6,573 bases of DNA from Actinomycetota bacterium (GTDB taxonomy: Bacteria > Actinomycetota > Actinomycetes > Mycobacteriales > Micromonosporaceae), in the NCBI GenBank assembly GCA_005885115.1, contig VAXX01000453.1:1-6573 (forward strand). The letters are read 5' to 3'. The translations under genes were made by a program, and so were the position numbers. Under the pieces are notes generated by a model. It worked only from the letters and a program-made list of their open reading frames with translations, was not told where the DNA came from and searched no databases. Below, piece after piece: positions 6,540 to 6,573 of the stretch. Position 1 is the stretch's first letter. Every line of letters begins with the position of its first letter.

Positions 6540-6573
6540 TTGGGCCGGATCAGCCGGGCGGCGATTGACAGCT

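Noticed and set aside
6565..6570. TTGACA on the + strand as a -35 box of a divergent gene
   Set aside because: It matches consensus but the window ends three bases later, so no -10 can be assessed, and it lies within the still-open hutH frame.

Overview
The window is very GC-rich (roughly 70% or more by eye) and tightly packed, with GTG starts, four-base gene overlaps and almost no intergenic DNA. Gene content and codon use point to an actinobacterium, most likely of the Micromonosporaceae (Micromonospora/Salinispora type). That placement is inference from style and neighbourhood, not from a search.

Layout from left to right. (1) The 3' part of a metallo-beta-lactamase-fold hydrolase of the type found beside rph in mycobacteria (Rv1339 family). 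(2) A 67-base gap with a possible -10 box, then three translationally coupled genes: an MgtA-like GT4 mannosyltransferase, a PimC-like GT4 mannosyltransferase, and an SGNH/GDSL hydrolase without a signal peptide. (3) rph (RNase PH), whose start lies inside the end of the SGNH gene and has a leaderless-type -10 box, followed by rdgB (XTP/dITP pyrophosphatase) coupled through ATGA. (4) On the opposite strand, converging on rdgB with only 17 bases between stops, hutH (histidine ammonia-lyase), whose 5' end lies at or just beyond the right edge.

Together, an MBL hydrolase-rph-rdgB housekeeping block (RNA 3'-end processing and nucleotide-pool cleaning) appears split by a cassette that probably makes or modifies a mannosylated glycolipid, with the SGNH enzyme as a possible acyl-group editor. 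HutH is a separate catabolic gene.

I found no mobile element, CRISPR array, tRNA or rRNA, no convincing factor-independent terminator, and no in-frame TTA codon. The least expected signals are at DNA level: a 13-base palindrome family (GTCCAYNRTGGAC, five copies, all inside genes) and a strong excess of the tetramer GTAC. No clear new defence or biosynthetic system is visible.
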